47,697 nucleotides of DNA, from NCBI GenBank assembly GCA_040753135.1, contig JBFMGR010000003.1:14532-62228 (forward strand), written 5' to 3'. Source of the stretch: Patescibacteria group bacterium (lineage in GTDB: Bacteria; Patescibacteriota; Minisyncoccia; UBA6257; Brennerbacteraceae). The translations under genes and the position numbers were made by a program. The notes under the pieces are model-generated. The model did no database searches and was not told the DNA's origin. It saw only the letters and a list, made by a program, of their open reading frames with translations. Positions 29,742-38,421 of this stretch are shown here, one piece after another. How positions within the stretch are numbered: the stretch's first letter is position 1; each line of letters opens with the position of its first letter.

Positions 29742-29768
29742 AACCCGCGCTTTTAGCGCGGGGTTTTT
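29742..29768 (+). terminator. Terminator after the 47-residue ORF
   Basis: cccgcgct pairs with agcgcggg around loop ttt and TTTTT follows. From here to 29967 I see only AT-rich spacer with repeated ttttagatttt/aaaatctaaaatc strings. Confidence 0.9.
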
Positions 29769-29967
29769 ATAGATAACTAAATATAGCAACCTTATTAAAA
29801 TCAAGTTATAATAGAAGCATAATTACCAATAGAACCCTACTAATTTACTAATTATTATTAATATCTACTAATGACTTCAGATTTTAGATTTTGGAAGATG
29901 GCTTTTCTAAAATCAACAATCTATAATCTAAAATCTATCTTAATTCATAATTTATAATTCTTTGTTT

Positions 29968-31755
29968 ATGACCACACCTTTGGATGAAATCAAAAGCCGG
30001 CTTGATTTAGTTGATTATATTCGGAGTTATGTTAATTTAAGCCCTTCGGGCAAGAGCTTGCGCGGGCTTTGTCCGTTTCATAAAGAAAAAACCCCGTCTT
30101 TTTTTGTTTCCCCGGACAAACAAGTTTGGTATTGCTTTGGCTGCCAAAAGGGCGGAGATTTGATGAAGTTTGTGATGGAGATGGAGAGAATGGAGTTTGC
30201 TGAAGCGTTAAGGTTTTTAGCCGACAAAGCGGGAATTGTTTTACAAAAACAAGACCCTAAGCTGTTAAGCTTAAAAAACAAAGTTTTAGACATTTTGGCA
30301 GAGGCAAGCAAGTTTTATCGCCGGAGTTTGGTTAAAACCCCTGAAGCGGTCAAGTATCTGAACGATCGGGGTTTGAAAAACCAGACGATTAATTTTTTTC
30401 AATTGGGTTTTGCGCCCGGCCCGCCCGCTAAGAGCTGGAAGAATTTATATCTTCATCTTCGCCAGCTCGGTTTTCAAGATAATGAGATTGAACAGGCTGG
30501 TTTGGCGGTTCGCTCAGAAAAGCAAGAGCTTTATGACCGGTTCAGGAACAGGATTATGTTTCCGATCCATGATTTTAACGGCCGGATTATTGGTTTTACT
30601 GCCAGGATTTTACCCAACAACGCCGAAACAGAAGCGGCCAAGTACATTAACACCCCGGAAACTTTGGTTTATCAGAAAAACAAAGTTTTATACGGGTTTT
30701 TTCAAACCAAAGACGAGATAAAAAATAAAGACCAAGCGGTTTTGGTTGAGGGCAACTTAGATGTTTTAATGGCCTGGCAAGAGGGATTGAAAAACGTAAT
30801 TGCTGTTTCCGGCACCGCGCTTTCCGAATTTCAGTTAAAGAATTTAAAGCGCTTTTGCCAGAACCTGATTTTAAGTTTTGATATGGATCGGGCCGGTGAA
30901 TTGGCCACAGACCGGTCAATTGGGCTGGCTTTCCAAGCCGGATTTAATTTAGAAATTTTAAGCTTAGCAAAAGGCAAAGATTTAGCTGATTATGCTAAAG
31001 AATATCCGGAAAAGGTTGCTGAAGTGATAAATTCTGCCAAACAGGTAATGGAATATTATTTTGAAAAAATTTTTTCCGAAGCAGAAACCGACTCAATTGA
31101 AACCAAGAAAAAAGCGGTTGCTTATCTTTTGCCCAGAATAAAACTGTTAAAAAATCCGGTTGAGCAGACCGAGTGGCTGAATAAATTAAGTTTAAAAGTC
31201 AAAGTTCCGGAAAAGATGCTTTTTGAAGAATTTTCCCAAACCAACTCTGTTTTAGAAGCAGTTCCGGACAGCGACGAATCGTTACCGGCAGTTGGCGAAT
31301 CGCTTTTTATTAAGTCCCGCTGGGAAAGATTGGCGGAAAAAATTCTTGGTTTGGTTTTGCAATTTCCGGAATTAGCGCCGGAATTGGAAAGCGCAATTGA
31401 TTATTTTCCTTTCCGGCTTCAGGAATTTGCTCGGTTAATTGTTGGGCTTGGCCGGGATAAAATTAAAAACCAAAGTTTCCCCGAAGAGCTTGACCAGAGT
31501 TTGCTTGATTACTTGATTCTGCTGGCTGATTATGAGGCTTCGCTTTTCCCGGAAAAATTTTCTCCGGAACAAGAGATTAAAAAATCTTTGTTGGAACTGA
31601 AAAAAGCCAAACTTCATTCTTTGATTGCCGAAGTTTCTCTGGCGATCAAAGAAGCAGAATCCGGAAGCAATTTGGGCCGAGCCGAATTATTGGTTAAAGA
31701 GCTGATCGAATTGACAAAAAAGTTAAGCGAGGTTGAGGTTGAGAATGTGGTATAA
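29968..31755 (+). CDS. dnaG: DNA primase
   Basis: DnaG makes RNA primers at the replication fork. The ATG at 29968 (MTTPLDEIKSRLDLVDYIRS) is chosen over a TTG two codons upstream; a TATAAT lies 9 bases before it. The 595 residues have the CHC2 zinc finger (CPFHKEKTPSFFVSPDKQVWYCFGC), GFTARILPNN, and the TOPRIM core VEGNLDVLMAWQEG with SFDMDRAGE. The C-terminal helicase-binding region is present but diverged. It lies 27 bases before rpoD, the classic macromolecular-synthesis order. Confidence 0.97.
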   Translation: MTTPLDEIKSRLDLVDYIRSYVNLSPSGKSLRGLCPFHKEKTPSFFVSPDKQVWYCFGCQKGGDLMKFVMEMERMEFAEALRFLADKAGIVLQKQDPKLLSLKNKVLDILAEASKFYRRSLVKTPEAVKYLNDRGLKNQTINFFQLGFAPGPPAKSWKNLYLHLRQLGFQDNEIEQAGLAVRSEKQELYDRFRNRIMFPIHDFNGRIIGFTARILPNNAETEAAKYINTPETLVYQKNKVLYGFFQTKDEIKNKDQAVLVEGNLDVLMAWQEGLKNVIAVSGTALSEFQLKNLKRFCQNLILSFDMDRAGELATDRSIGLAFQAGFNLEILSLAKGKDLADYAKEYPEKVAEVINSAKQVMEYYFEKIFSEAETDSIETKKKAVAYLLPRIKLLKNPVEQTEWLNKLSLKVKVPEKMLFEEFSQTNSVLEAVPDSDESLPAVGESLFIKSRWERLAEKILGLVLQFPELAPELESAIDYFPFRLQEFARLIVGLGRDKIKNQSFPEELDQSLLDYLILLADYEASLFPEKFSPEQEIKKSLLELKKAKLHSLIAEVSLAIKEAESGSNLGRAELLVKELIELTKKLSEVEVENVV

Positions 31756-31782
31756 TTTAGCTGACAGTTAGAAAATAAATAA

Positions 31783-33141
31783 ATGATTAAGTTGAAAAAA
31801 GCTCCTCGGCCTAAACGGGGGCGAAAACCAGTAAAGAAAATAAAAAAGCCGGTGAAAAGGCAAAAGCCCAAAGCAACTAAAAAGATTGCTTCTTTTGTCA
31901 GGCCCTATAAGAAAAAACAGGCAGCGGCAAAAAAACCAAAAGCCAAAATTAGAACAAGGAGTGCAAAAAAGACGGCTTCAAGGCCCAAAACCGCAAAAAA
32001 ACAAACCAGCTTAAGCCGGACCAAATCTGGCAAAACCAGACCGAGAAGGACAACTCCTCAAAATAAGGAAATTGTTGAGAAGATAGAGGCGCTTTTGAAA
32101 AAGGGCAAATCTCGGGGTTTTATTACTGAAGAGGAAATAATGACCACGGTGCCTGAACTGGAAACAAATATTGATTTGGTTGAAAATCTTTATGAACGGC
32201 TTTTCTCTTCAAATATTAATTTAATCGGTTCAAAAAATCTGCTTGATTTCCCCGGAGAGACTGTTTCTGACGAGGAAATTAATAAGGCGATTTATTTTGA
32301 TAACTTTGACCGTTTGCCTGATTCGGTTCAGGTTTATCTTCAGGAGATTGGCCGAATTCCGCTTTTAACCGCAGACGAAGAAAAAGAATTAGCCCGTCGG
32401 GCGGAAAAGGACGATGAAGAAGCTCGCCAGCGCTTGATTAATTCCAATTTGCGCTTAGTCGTTTCAATCGCTAAAAAGCACGCTAATCGGACATCTAATC
32501 TGTCTTTGCTTGACTTGATTCAGGAGGGCAACATTGGTTTGTCCCGGGCGGTTGATAAATTTGATTATCGCCGCGGGTTTAAATTTTCCACTTACGCGAC
32601 TTGGTGGATTAGGCAAGCAATTACCCGGGCGATTGCCGATTACGGACGGACAATCAGAATTCCGGTTCATATGGTTGAAACTCTGTCTAAGTTTAAAAAA
32701 GTCAAGCGGCGGCTCCAGCTGGAATTGGGACGCGAGCCTTTGCCGGAAGAGATTGCCGCCGAGATGGGTGAGGAAGTGGCCAAAATGCACCATTTGATTA
32801 AGATTGACCAAGACGCGGTTTCTTTGGACCGACCGGTTGAACAGGATGACCAAAGCACCCTGATTGGCGAGTTTATTAAAGACGAAACCGCGCCCAGTCC
32901 GGAGGAATTAACATTTTCCAAGATAGTTAAAGAAAAGCTTCGGGGGATTTTGAGCGATTTAACTGAAAGGGAAAGAAAGATTGTTGAGCTAAGATTTGGC
33001 TTGACTGACGGCGCCATTCACACCTTGGAAGAAGTGGGCCGGGAGTTTAACATTACTCGAGAACGAGTTCGGCAAATTGAAGCCAAAGCTTTGGAGAGAA
33101 TGCGCGAGCATGAAGAGATCAAGAAGATTAGAGAAGAATAA
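31783..33141 (+). CDS. rpoD: Primary RNA polymerase sigma factor with a histone-H1-like N-terminal tail
   Basis: The 452 residues hold region 1.2 ([24 protein letters not shown]), region 2 ([52 protein letters not shown]), region 3 and region 4 ([44 protein letters not shown]). The first ~90 residues are an extreme Lys/Arg/Pro/Ala tail. A short helical module ([31 protein letters not shown]), like region 1.1, follows. A TATAAT (31751-31756) over the dnaG stop may be its own promoter. Confidence 0.96.
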   Translation: MIKLKKAPRPKRGRKPVKKIKKPVKRQKPKATKKIASFVRPYKKKQAAAKKPKAKIRTRSAKKTASRPKTAKKQTSLSRTKSGKTRPRRTTPQNKEIVEKIEALLKKGKSRGFITEEEIMTTVPELETNIDLVENLYERLFSSNINLIGSKNLLDFPGETVSDEEINKAIYFDNFDRLPDSVQVYLQEIGRIPLLTADEEKELARRAEKDDEEARQRLINSNLRLVVSIAKKHANRTSNLSLLDLIQEGNIGLSRAVDKFDYRRGFKFSTYATWWIRQAITRAIADYGRTIRIPVHMVETLSKFKKVKRRLQLELGREPLPEEIAAEMGEEVAKMHHLIKIDQDAVSLDRPVEQDDQSTLIGEFIKDETAPSPEELTFSKIVKEKLRGILSDLTERERKIVELRFGLTDGAIHTLEEVGREFNITRERVRQIEAKALERMREHEEIKKIREE

Positions 33142-33169
33142 GCCGCGGTAAATTAATTCGCAAAACAAA

Positions 33170-33197
33170 AAAACAAGCTTTTATAAGCTTGTTTTTT
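33170..33197. terminator. Bidirectional terminator between rpoD and the P-type ATPase gene
   Basis: aaaacaagctt pairs with aagcttgtttt around loop ttat, with A-run and T-run flanks, so it can serve both converging genes. Confidence 0.88.
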
Positions 33198-35895
33198 AAT
33201 CCGTTTGTTTAGGCTTGTCGACGTTTATTTTTTTGGCAAATAAAAATTTGACTGCTTCAATAATAAAGATGCTGAATAAACCAAACCCAAACGGAGCTGT
33301 TAGCCAGATTAAGGGCAGAGGGGCAGTTTCTAAAACTTTTTGGGATGGCGGCAGATAAACTGCTGATAAAGTCAAAACAATGCCCAAACCGGCTCCCCAA
33401 TTAAGGTATCTGTTGGAAAACGGGTTATAGTGAAAAATATTTTTTTCTAAACTCCGGAAAGAAAAAGCGACAATCAGGCTGTTGATGGAAAAAGTGATAA
33501 AGACAATTGTTTTGACAAGGGACAATTCCACCCCGGTTTTTAGAAGCCACCAGTAGACTAAAAATAAACCCAAGCTGATGCTGGCGCCGATGAAAAAAAT
33601 CAAGGTCTTTACTTCTTTGTCCAAAATCTGATGCTGTTTAATTCTTTTCTTGTGGTCATCAACACCATTTTCAAAAGCAAAAGCCAGAGCTGGGAAACTG
33701 TCAGCAAAAAAATTAACAAAAAGAATCTGCAGGGCATTAATCGGCAAAGGCAGGCTCATCAGCAAACTGCCGCCGATTAAAAAAACTTCCTCTAAAGAAT
33801 CAGACAAAAGATAAACAATCACTTTTTTAATGTTTAAAAGCATCTTCCGGCCTTCTTCAATTGCGGTGACAATGGTTTTAAAGCTGTCGTCTAAAAGAAT
33901 CAAGTCTGCGACACTTTTGGTTACATCAGTGCCCGAGCCAACGGCAATGCCAACATCTGCTTGTTTTAAAGCCGGGGCGTCATTGACTCCATCTCCGGTC
34001 ATCGCAATAATTTCCCGGCTTTTTCTGTAGGCATTGATAATTCTTAATTTGTCTTCAGGTGTTACCCGGGCAAAAACCCTTATCTGGGGCAGAATTTTCT
34101 CCAGCTCTTCGTCAGAAAGCCGGCTGATTGCGCTTCCGTCAAGAACATTGTTTTCTTTTATTTCAAAACCCAGCTCTTTGGCAATTGCCATAGCTGTGCC
34201 CTGGTGGTCGCCGGTGACAATTACAGCTTTTAATCCCATCTGTTTGACTTTTTCTATTGCTTCCAAAACATCTTCCCGCAGGGGGTCAGAAAAACAGATA
34301 ATCCCTAAGAACTCAATTTGATTTAAGTTCTTTAGGGCTTCGGCTTTATTAGTGGGCAGATTTTGGTTGAGTTGTTTGAATCCTACCGCAAGAATTCTTT
34401 TTCCGCTCCGGGCAAGCTGGTTAATTTTCCCCAGAACTGCTTGATAGTCTTCGGCGCTTAATTCTGCCATTGACAAAAGGATTTCCGGCGCTCCCATAAT
34501 CGTGAGAAAGTTGCCTTTTTGCCTTTTGCCAACCAAAGAATGGAACCCGCCACTGTCTTTGATAATAGAAGCCGAGTATTTGTCTTTGGAGTTAAAGGGC
34601 AGAATCGTAAACGGCTGGTGCAGGTTTTTTTCTTCACCAAATAAGATTTTCCATTCGCCGGCTTGTTTAACCAGACTGGTTTCCAGCGCCTTGCCGGCAA
34701 TCTGCCAATTTTCCGGTTTTTCTTCCGGATTGACAATCAGGACATCAGTATTAAGCAAAGAGATCTTGATAATTTTTTTCTGTTCGTCTGACAGTCTTGA
34801 CAGGGCCTGGGTTTTCGCGGTTAGTTTTTTAGAGATTAAATCGGCTAAGCTCCAGATTCCGGTAATCGTCATTTTTGCCTGGGTTAAAGTGCCGGTTTTG
34901 TCTGTCAGAATTGTGGTGGTCGCGCTTAGGGCTTCTGCGGCAATTAATTTTTTCACCACGCCTTTTTTCTTGGCTAATTGCTCAACCCCAACAGCTAAAA
35001 TTATTGTCATGGCAATCGGTAAACCCTCGGGGATTGAGCTAATTGCAATCGCCACTGAAGTCAAGAACATTTCAAATAAAGAATAGCCCTTGACAGCGCC
35101 GATCCAGAATATTCCTAAAATCAAAACAATTAAAAAGCCGGTGATCGTCCAGGAAAATCTTTTGATTGTTTTTTGGAGCGGCGTATCCGTATCTTTGGCT
35201 TCAGAAACTAAAGAAGCAAGTTTGCCGAATTCAGAATCCTTGCCAGTGGCGGTGATAATTGCCTTGCCAGCGCCTTCAACCACTAAAGTGCCGCCGAAAA
35301 CCATATTGGTTCTTTCTGATAAAGGAATGTCAATCTTTAAGCTTTCGGTTTGTTTTTCTTGGGGCAGGGATTCGCCGGTCAGAACAGATTCGTCAATCTG
35401 CAAGTCATTAGCTGAGATTAGCCGGGCGTCAGCCGGAACTCTTTTGCCGGCAGTCAAATAAATAATTTCTCCGGGAACAATATTTTGGCTGTCTATCTCT
35501 GTTTCTTTTTTATCCCGCAGAACCCGGATATTTTCTTTGATATAAGTTTTTAGTTTTTCCAGCGTTTCTTCAGCCTTATTTTCTTGGTAAAAACCAAGGA
35601 TTGAGTTGATTAAAACCGCCAAAAGAATGAATAAAGTGTCTAAATAATCTTTTAAGATTGCAGTCGCGCCGCCGCTGACAATCAGAATAAAAATCAGCGG
35701 GCTCTTTAGCTGGTTTAAAAATATCTCGGTTTTTGAAAGCTGTTTTCCTTTTTCAAGGATGTTGGGCCCGAAAATTAACTGGCGCTCTTTGGCTTGGTCT
35801 TGGCTTAAGCCGTCTTTTTCCGAGCTTTGTAAAATTTCAATTGTTTCTTTGGGTTCTTTTGCCCAAAAGCGTTGATTAATTGTTCCTCTGTCCAT
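33196..35895 (-). CDS. Ca2+-type (P2) cation-transporting P-type ATPase
   Basis: The 899 residues form a full SERCA/PMR1-like pump: N-terminal cation ATPase domain, actuator motif LTGESLPQEK, phosphorylation site DKTGTLTQ, nucleotide-binding domain, TGDGVNDAPALKQADVGIAVG hinge, and about ten membrane segments. The ion site PEGLPIA (segment 4) and NFFADSFPALAFAFE (segment 6) suggest Ca2+ or a related divalent cation. It starts 2 bases after the stop of the Cache/cohesin-like gene, so the two are cotranscribed. Confidence 0.94.
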   Translation of the reverse strand: MDRGTINQRFWAKEPKETIEILQSSEKDGLSQDQAKERQLIFGPNILEKGKQLSKTEIFLNQLKSPLIFILIVSGGATAILKDYLDTLFILLAVLINSILGFYQENKAEETLEKLKTYIKENIRVLRDKKETEIDSQNIVPGEIIYLTAGKRVPADARLISANDLQIDESVLTGESLPQEKQTESLKIDIPLSERTNMVFGGTLVVEGAGKAIITATGKDSEFGKLASLVSEAKDTDTPLQKTIKRFSWTITGFLIVLILGIFWIGAVKGYSLFEMFLTSVAIAISSIPEGLPIAMTIILAVGVEQLAKKKGVVKKLIAAEALSATTTILTDKTGTLTQAKMTITGIWSLADLISKKLTAKTQALSRLSDEQKKIIKISLLNTDVLIVNPEEKPENWQIAGKALETSLVKQAGEWKILFGEEKNLHQPFTILPFNSKDKYSASIIKDSGGFHSLVGKRQKGNFLTIMGAPEILLSMAELSAEDYQAVLGKINQLARSGKRILAVGFKQLNQNLPTNKAEALKNLNQIEFLGIICFSDPLREDVLEAIEKVKQMGLKAVIVTGDHQGTAMAIAKELGFEIKENNVLDGSAISRLSDEELEKILPQIRVFARVTPEDKLRIINAYRKSREIIAMTGDGVNDAPALKQADVGIAVGSGTDVTKSVADLILLDDSFKTIVTAIEEGRKMLLNIKKVIVYLLSDSLEEVFLIGGSLLMSLPLPINALQILFVNFFADSFPALAFAFENGVDDHKKRIKQHQILDKEVKTLIFFIGASISLGLFLVYWWLLKTGVELSLVKTIVFITFSINSLIVAFSFRSLEKNIFHYNPFSNRYLNWGAGLGIVLTLSAVYLPPSQKVLETAPLPLIWLTAPFGFGLFSIFIIEAVKFLFAKKINVDKPKQTD

Positions 35896-35897
35896 TT

Positions 35898-37991
35898 TTA
35901 TTTGAAAACAATCTGTCCCAGATTGGCAGTCAGGTTGAGAATTGTTTCTGATGAATTTTTAATGATTTTTTGGAAAATATTTTTTTCAGTGGTCTGGATA
36001 ATGATTTCTGAATCGCGGAAGTTGTTTGCCCGGTCAAAAGCCCGGACAGCGATGGTATTGTTGCCAAGTTTGTCAAGGATAACAAACAAAGGCGATCGGG
36101 CCGGGAAAAAGGCGTTGTTATTTATTTTGACATAATAAGACTCAATGCCGCTTGCGGTATCTTTGGTTTCAAACTCAACTCTAAGCAGTTCGCCAAGCTT
36201 GATTGTTTTTTCGCTGGTGTTTATTTTTATTGGCTCTGGCGGAGTTGAGTCTATCTTTACTTGGTAATGCGAGACCGGGCCAAGCTGGTTGTTTTTTATT
36301 CCGGCAATATGGAAATAATAAATTCCGTCGTTAAATACAATGGCGTTGACTGATTTTTTCTCGGCCCAGAAGTTTTTGTCCGGAACATAATCTGGTTCGC
36401 GGTTAAAAGTCCAGGCAAAAGATCGGTAGTTTTTGTTTGGCTCTATCCAAGAAAGGTGAATTTCCCTTGAGCGGTACCAAAGACTATTGTTGGGATGAGT
36501 ATCGGAAAAAACTAAAATCTCTGGAATTTTTTCTCCTGAATCAACAATCCGGTAACTGCCGCTTTGGCTGGCCCGAAGCACATCAGTGCCTAAGCCGTCA
36601 TTAGCTAAAACTCTGGACTCTTCGGTTATTTTTAACTCATAAGTCCCTTGTTTTATTGGCTTGATTACTAAACTGGCTAACTCGCCTTGGTTCTGGTTAA
36701 AACCCGGATTAGGAATAATGCAGGAGATTCTTATTTTTCCCTTCTGGTTGTCAATTGTTTTTTCCAGGAAAAGCTGGTCAGTGCAGATGGAGTTTTCTGT
36801 TTTTATTTCTTTAAGATTGATTATTTCCGGATCAAAATCAAGATTAATTTCAAAGGCATTGACCGTTTCACCTCCGGAAGAGGCTAAGATTTTGATTTCA
36901 TGCTCATAATCTTTGTTGAAAATTCCTGAATCCGGTTCAAGCTTAAGAGTTGAGTTGTAAACTGTCTCGGTTAATTTTTTTACCTGAATCGGAGTTTTGC
37001 TGTTAATTAAATAAACCGTGCCAAAGCAGATTCCGCCAAAAATAAAGCTTAAGCAGGCAATTGTGATAAAAATTTTTTTGTTTAACCGTCCTTGTTTTAA
37101 AATTAAGGCAAAAACACTTAGAAATCCGGTGAAAAACAAAGTGCTGGCAAGAGCCAGGGCAAAAATTTCCCAGATCTGGATTTCAGGATGAAGAATGATT
37201 AATCCGCCCGGACTGTGGTTGATCCCCGGGAAAATCAGATTTTTAGCCAAGTAATTATCATTATCAATCTTTATCAGAGCGGTTTTCTCCAGATTTTGGT
37301 TAAACCAATCTGTGCCGGCATTGAAAAAAGATTGGGCCAAAGCTTTTTCTTTATCGGTTTCAAAACTTGAAGCTAACACCCCTTGTTCTTGAGAGTAGAG
37401 AATAATCTCGCCGCCGGGCAAAAAATTTTCTTTCAGCCCGCTAATATATTCTTGGTTGATGATTTTAGCGACAAAAATCGCCCCAATCATCTGGCCGTTT
37501 TTTTCAATCTGTTTGCCGGCAACAAAGATCAAGGGCAGGGGACTGCCTTTTTCAATCGCAACAATTTTCTCTCCCCGACTGACTGCTTCGCCCCAAGGAG
37601 TGGTGCTGAAAATATAATCGCCTCGGATGTTTTTGTATTCAGTTCTGGTTAAAGCAATGCCTTGTTCGTCCGTTACCAAAACCGCGTCAATGTCAAGATC
37701 CTGTTTTTGTTTTTCTAAAAATTTCAGCAGTTCAGGAATGTTTTCCCCCTGGATAAACGGGATGATTTCCTCTGAACAGGCGCAGTTATCCATCTTATTA
37801 TTAATCAATTCGAGGTCTTGATTAAACTGGTGGGTGATTTGGTTAGCGGCCTGGCTTAATTTATCTTTTTTATATTCTCCCAAAACTTGGTTTGAATAAA
37901 TTGATAAACCAAACAAAAAAAATGCCAAGAAAATCATCAAGGCAAAGATAATCGGTCTTTTGTGCTTTTGTAAAATTCCGGGCAGATTCAT
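35898..37991 (-). CDS. Membrane protein with Cache-like, cohesin-like and Ig-like segments
   Basis: The 697 residues begin with a membrane segment (about 15-33) and an extracellular region with AVLVTDEQGIALTRTEYKNIRGDYIFS, GEKIVAIEKGSPLPLIFVAGKQI and GAIFVAKIINQEYI, which looks like a Cache sensor domain. Two membrane segments follow (about 262-325). Next comes a cohesin-like beta domain (NSTLKLEPDSG ... VNAFEINLDFDPEIINLKEI ... GELASLVIKPIKQGTYELKI ... SRVLANDGLGTDVL), then two Ig/fibronectin-like stretches. There is no kinase or methyl-accepting domain, so the output is unclear. Cotranscribed with the Ca2+-type pump. Confidence 0.7.
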   Translation of the reverse strand: MNLPGILQKHKRPIIFALMIFLAFFLFGLSIYSNQVLGEYKKDKLSQAANQITHQFNQDLELINNKMDNCACSEEIIPFIQGENIPELLKFLEKQKQDLDIDAVLVTDEQGIALTRTEYKNIRGDYIFSTTPWGEAVSRGEKIVAIEKGSPLPLIFVAGKQIEKNGQMIGAIFVAKIINQEYISGLKENFLPGGEIILYSQEQGVLASSFETDKEKALAQSFFNAGTDWFNQNLEKTALIKIDNDNYLAKNLIFPGINHSPGGLIILHPEIQIWEIFALALASTLFFTGFLSVFALILKQGRLNKKIFITIACLSFIFGGICFGTVYLINSKTPIQVKKLTETVYNSTLKLEPDSGIFNKDYEHEIKILASSGGETVNAFEINLDFDPEIINLKEIKTENSICTDQLFLEKTIDNQKGKIRISCIIPNPGFNQNQGELASLVIKPIKQGTYELKITEESRVLANDGLGTDVLRASQSGSYRIVDSGEKIPEILVFSDTHPNNSLWYRSREIHLSWIEPNKNYRSFAWTFNREPDYVPDKNFWAEKKSVNAIVFNDGIYYFHIAGIKNNQLGPVSHYQVKIDSTPPEPIKINTSEKTIKLGELLRVEFETKDTASGIESYYVKINNNAFFPARSPLFVILDKLGNNTIAVRAFDRANNFRDSEIIIQTTEKNIFQKIIKNSSETILNLTANLGQIVFK

Positions 37992-38176
37992 AAATACCTA
38001 AGGCTATTTGGATGAGTGATGCCAATTTGTATTCGCGATTCCCAAACTTTTTCAGTGAATAAACAAAGTTTCTCCTTCGGGGTTGGCACAGAATTTACTG
38101 ATTAGCATCGCTTTAATTTTTATTCGCAATTCGCTGATTAGCATAAAATTTGTAGATTGGTATCACCTTACCCTAT

Positions 38177-38203
38177 AGTATAGCAAAAATTATTTTTTCT
38201 CAA
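38177..38203 (-). promoter_or_regulatory. Promoter of the Cache/cohesin-like gene and ATPase operon
   Basis: Read on the minus strand, TTGAGA and TATACT are separated by 15 bases (TGCTATACT extended -10). The leader would be about 180 bases (37992-38170) and contains ctgattagcat twice and two attcgcnattc strings. Confidence 0.5.
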
Positions 38204-38244
38204 ATCTTTTCAAACCTTAGGTTTTTTGTTAAACTAAAAATTAT

Positions 38245-38316
38245 TCCGGCGTGGCGCAGCGGTAGCGCGAGGGACTGTTAATCCCCAGGTCGCAGGTTCG
38301 AATCCTGCCGCCGGAG
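38245..38316 (+). tRNA. tRNA-Asn (GTT)
   Basis: Acceptor tccggcg/cgccgga, D-arm gcgc/gcgc, anticodon loop CTGTTAA (anticodon GTT) and T-arm caggttcgaatcctg are present. The discriminator is G and no CCA is encoded. A gene of foreign composition begins about 100 bases downstream. Confidence 0.95.
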
Positions 38317-38421
38317 CTTTGTGGTTTTACCGCCAGAAGGCATAAATTAAATAACAAAACCTATCACAGGCATACTGGAAAAATTACAATTACAATCAGA
38401 TGATTTAATGAAATAATAACT

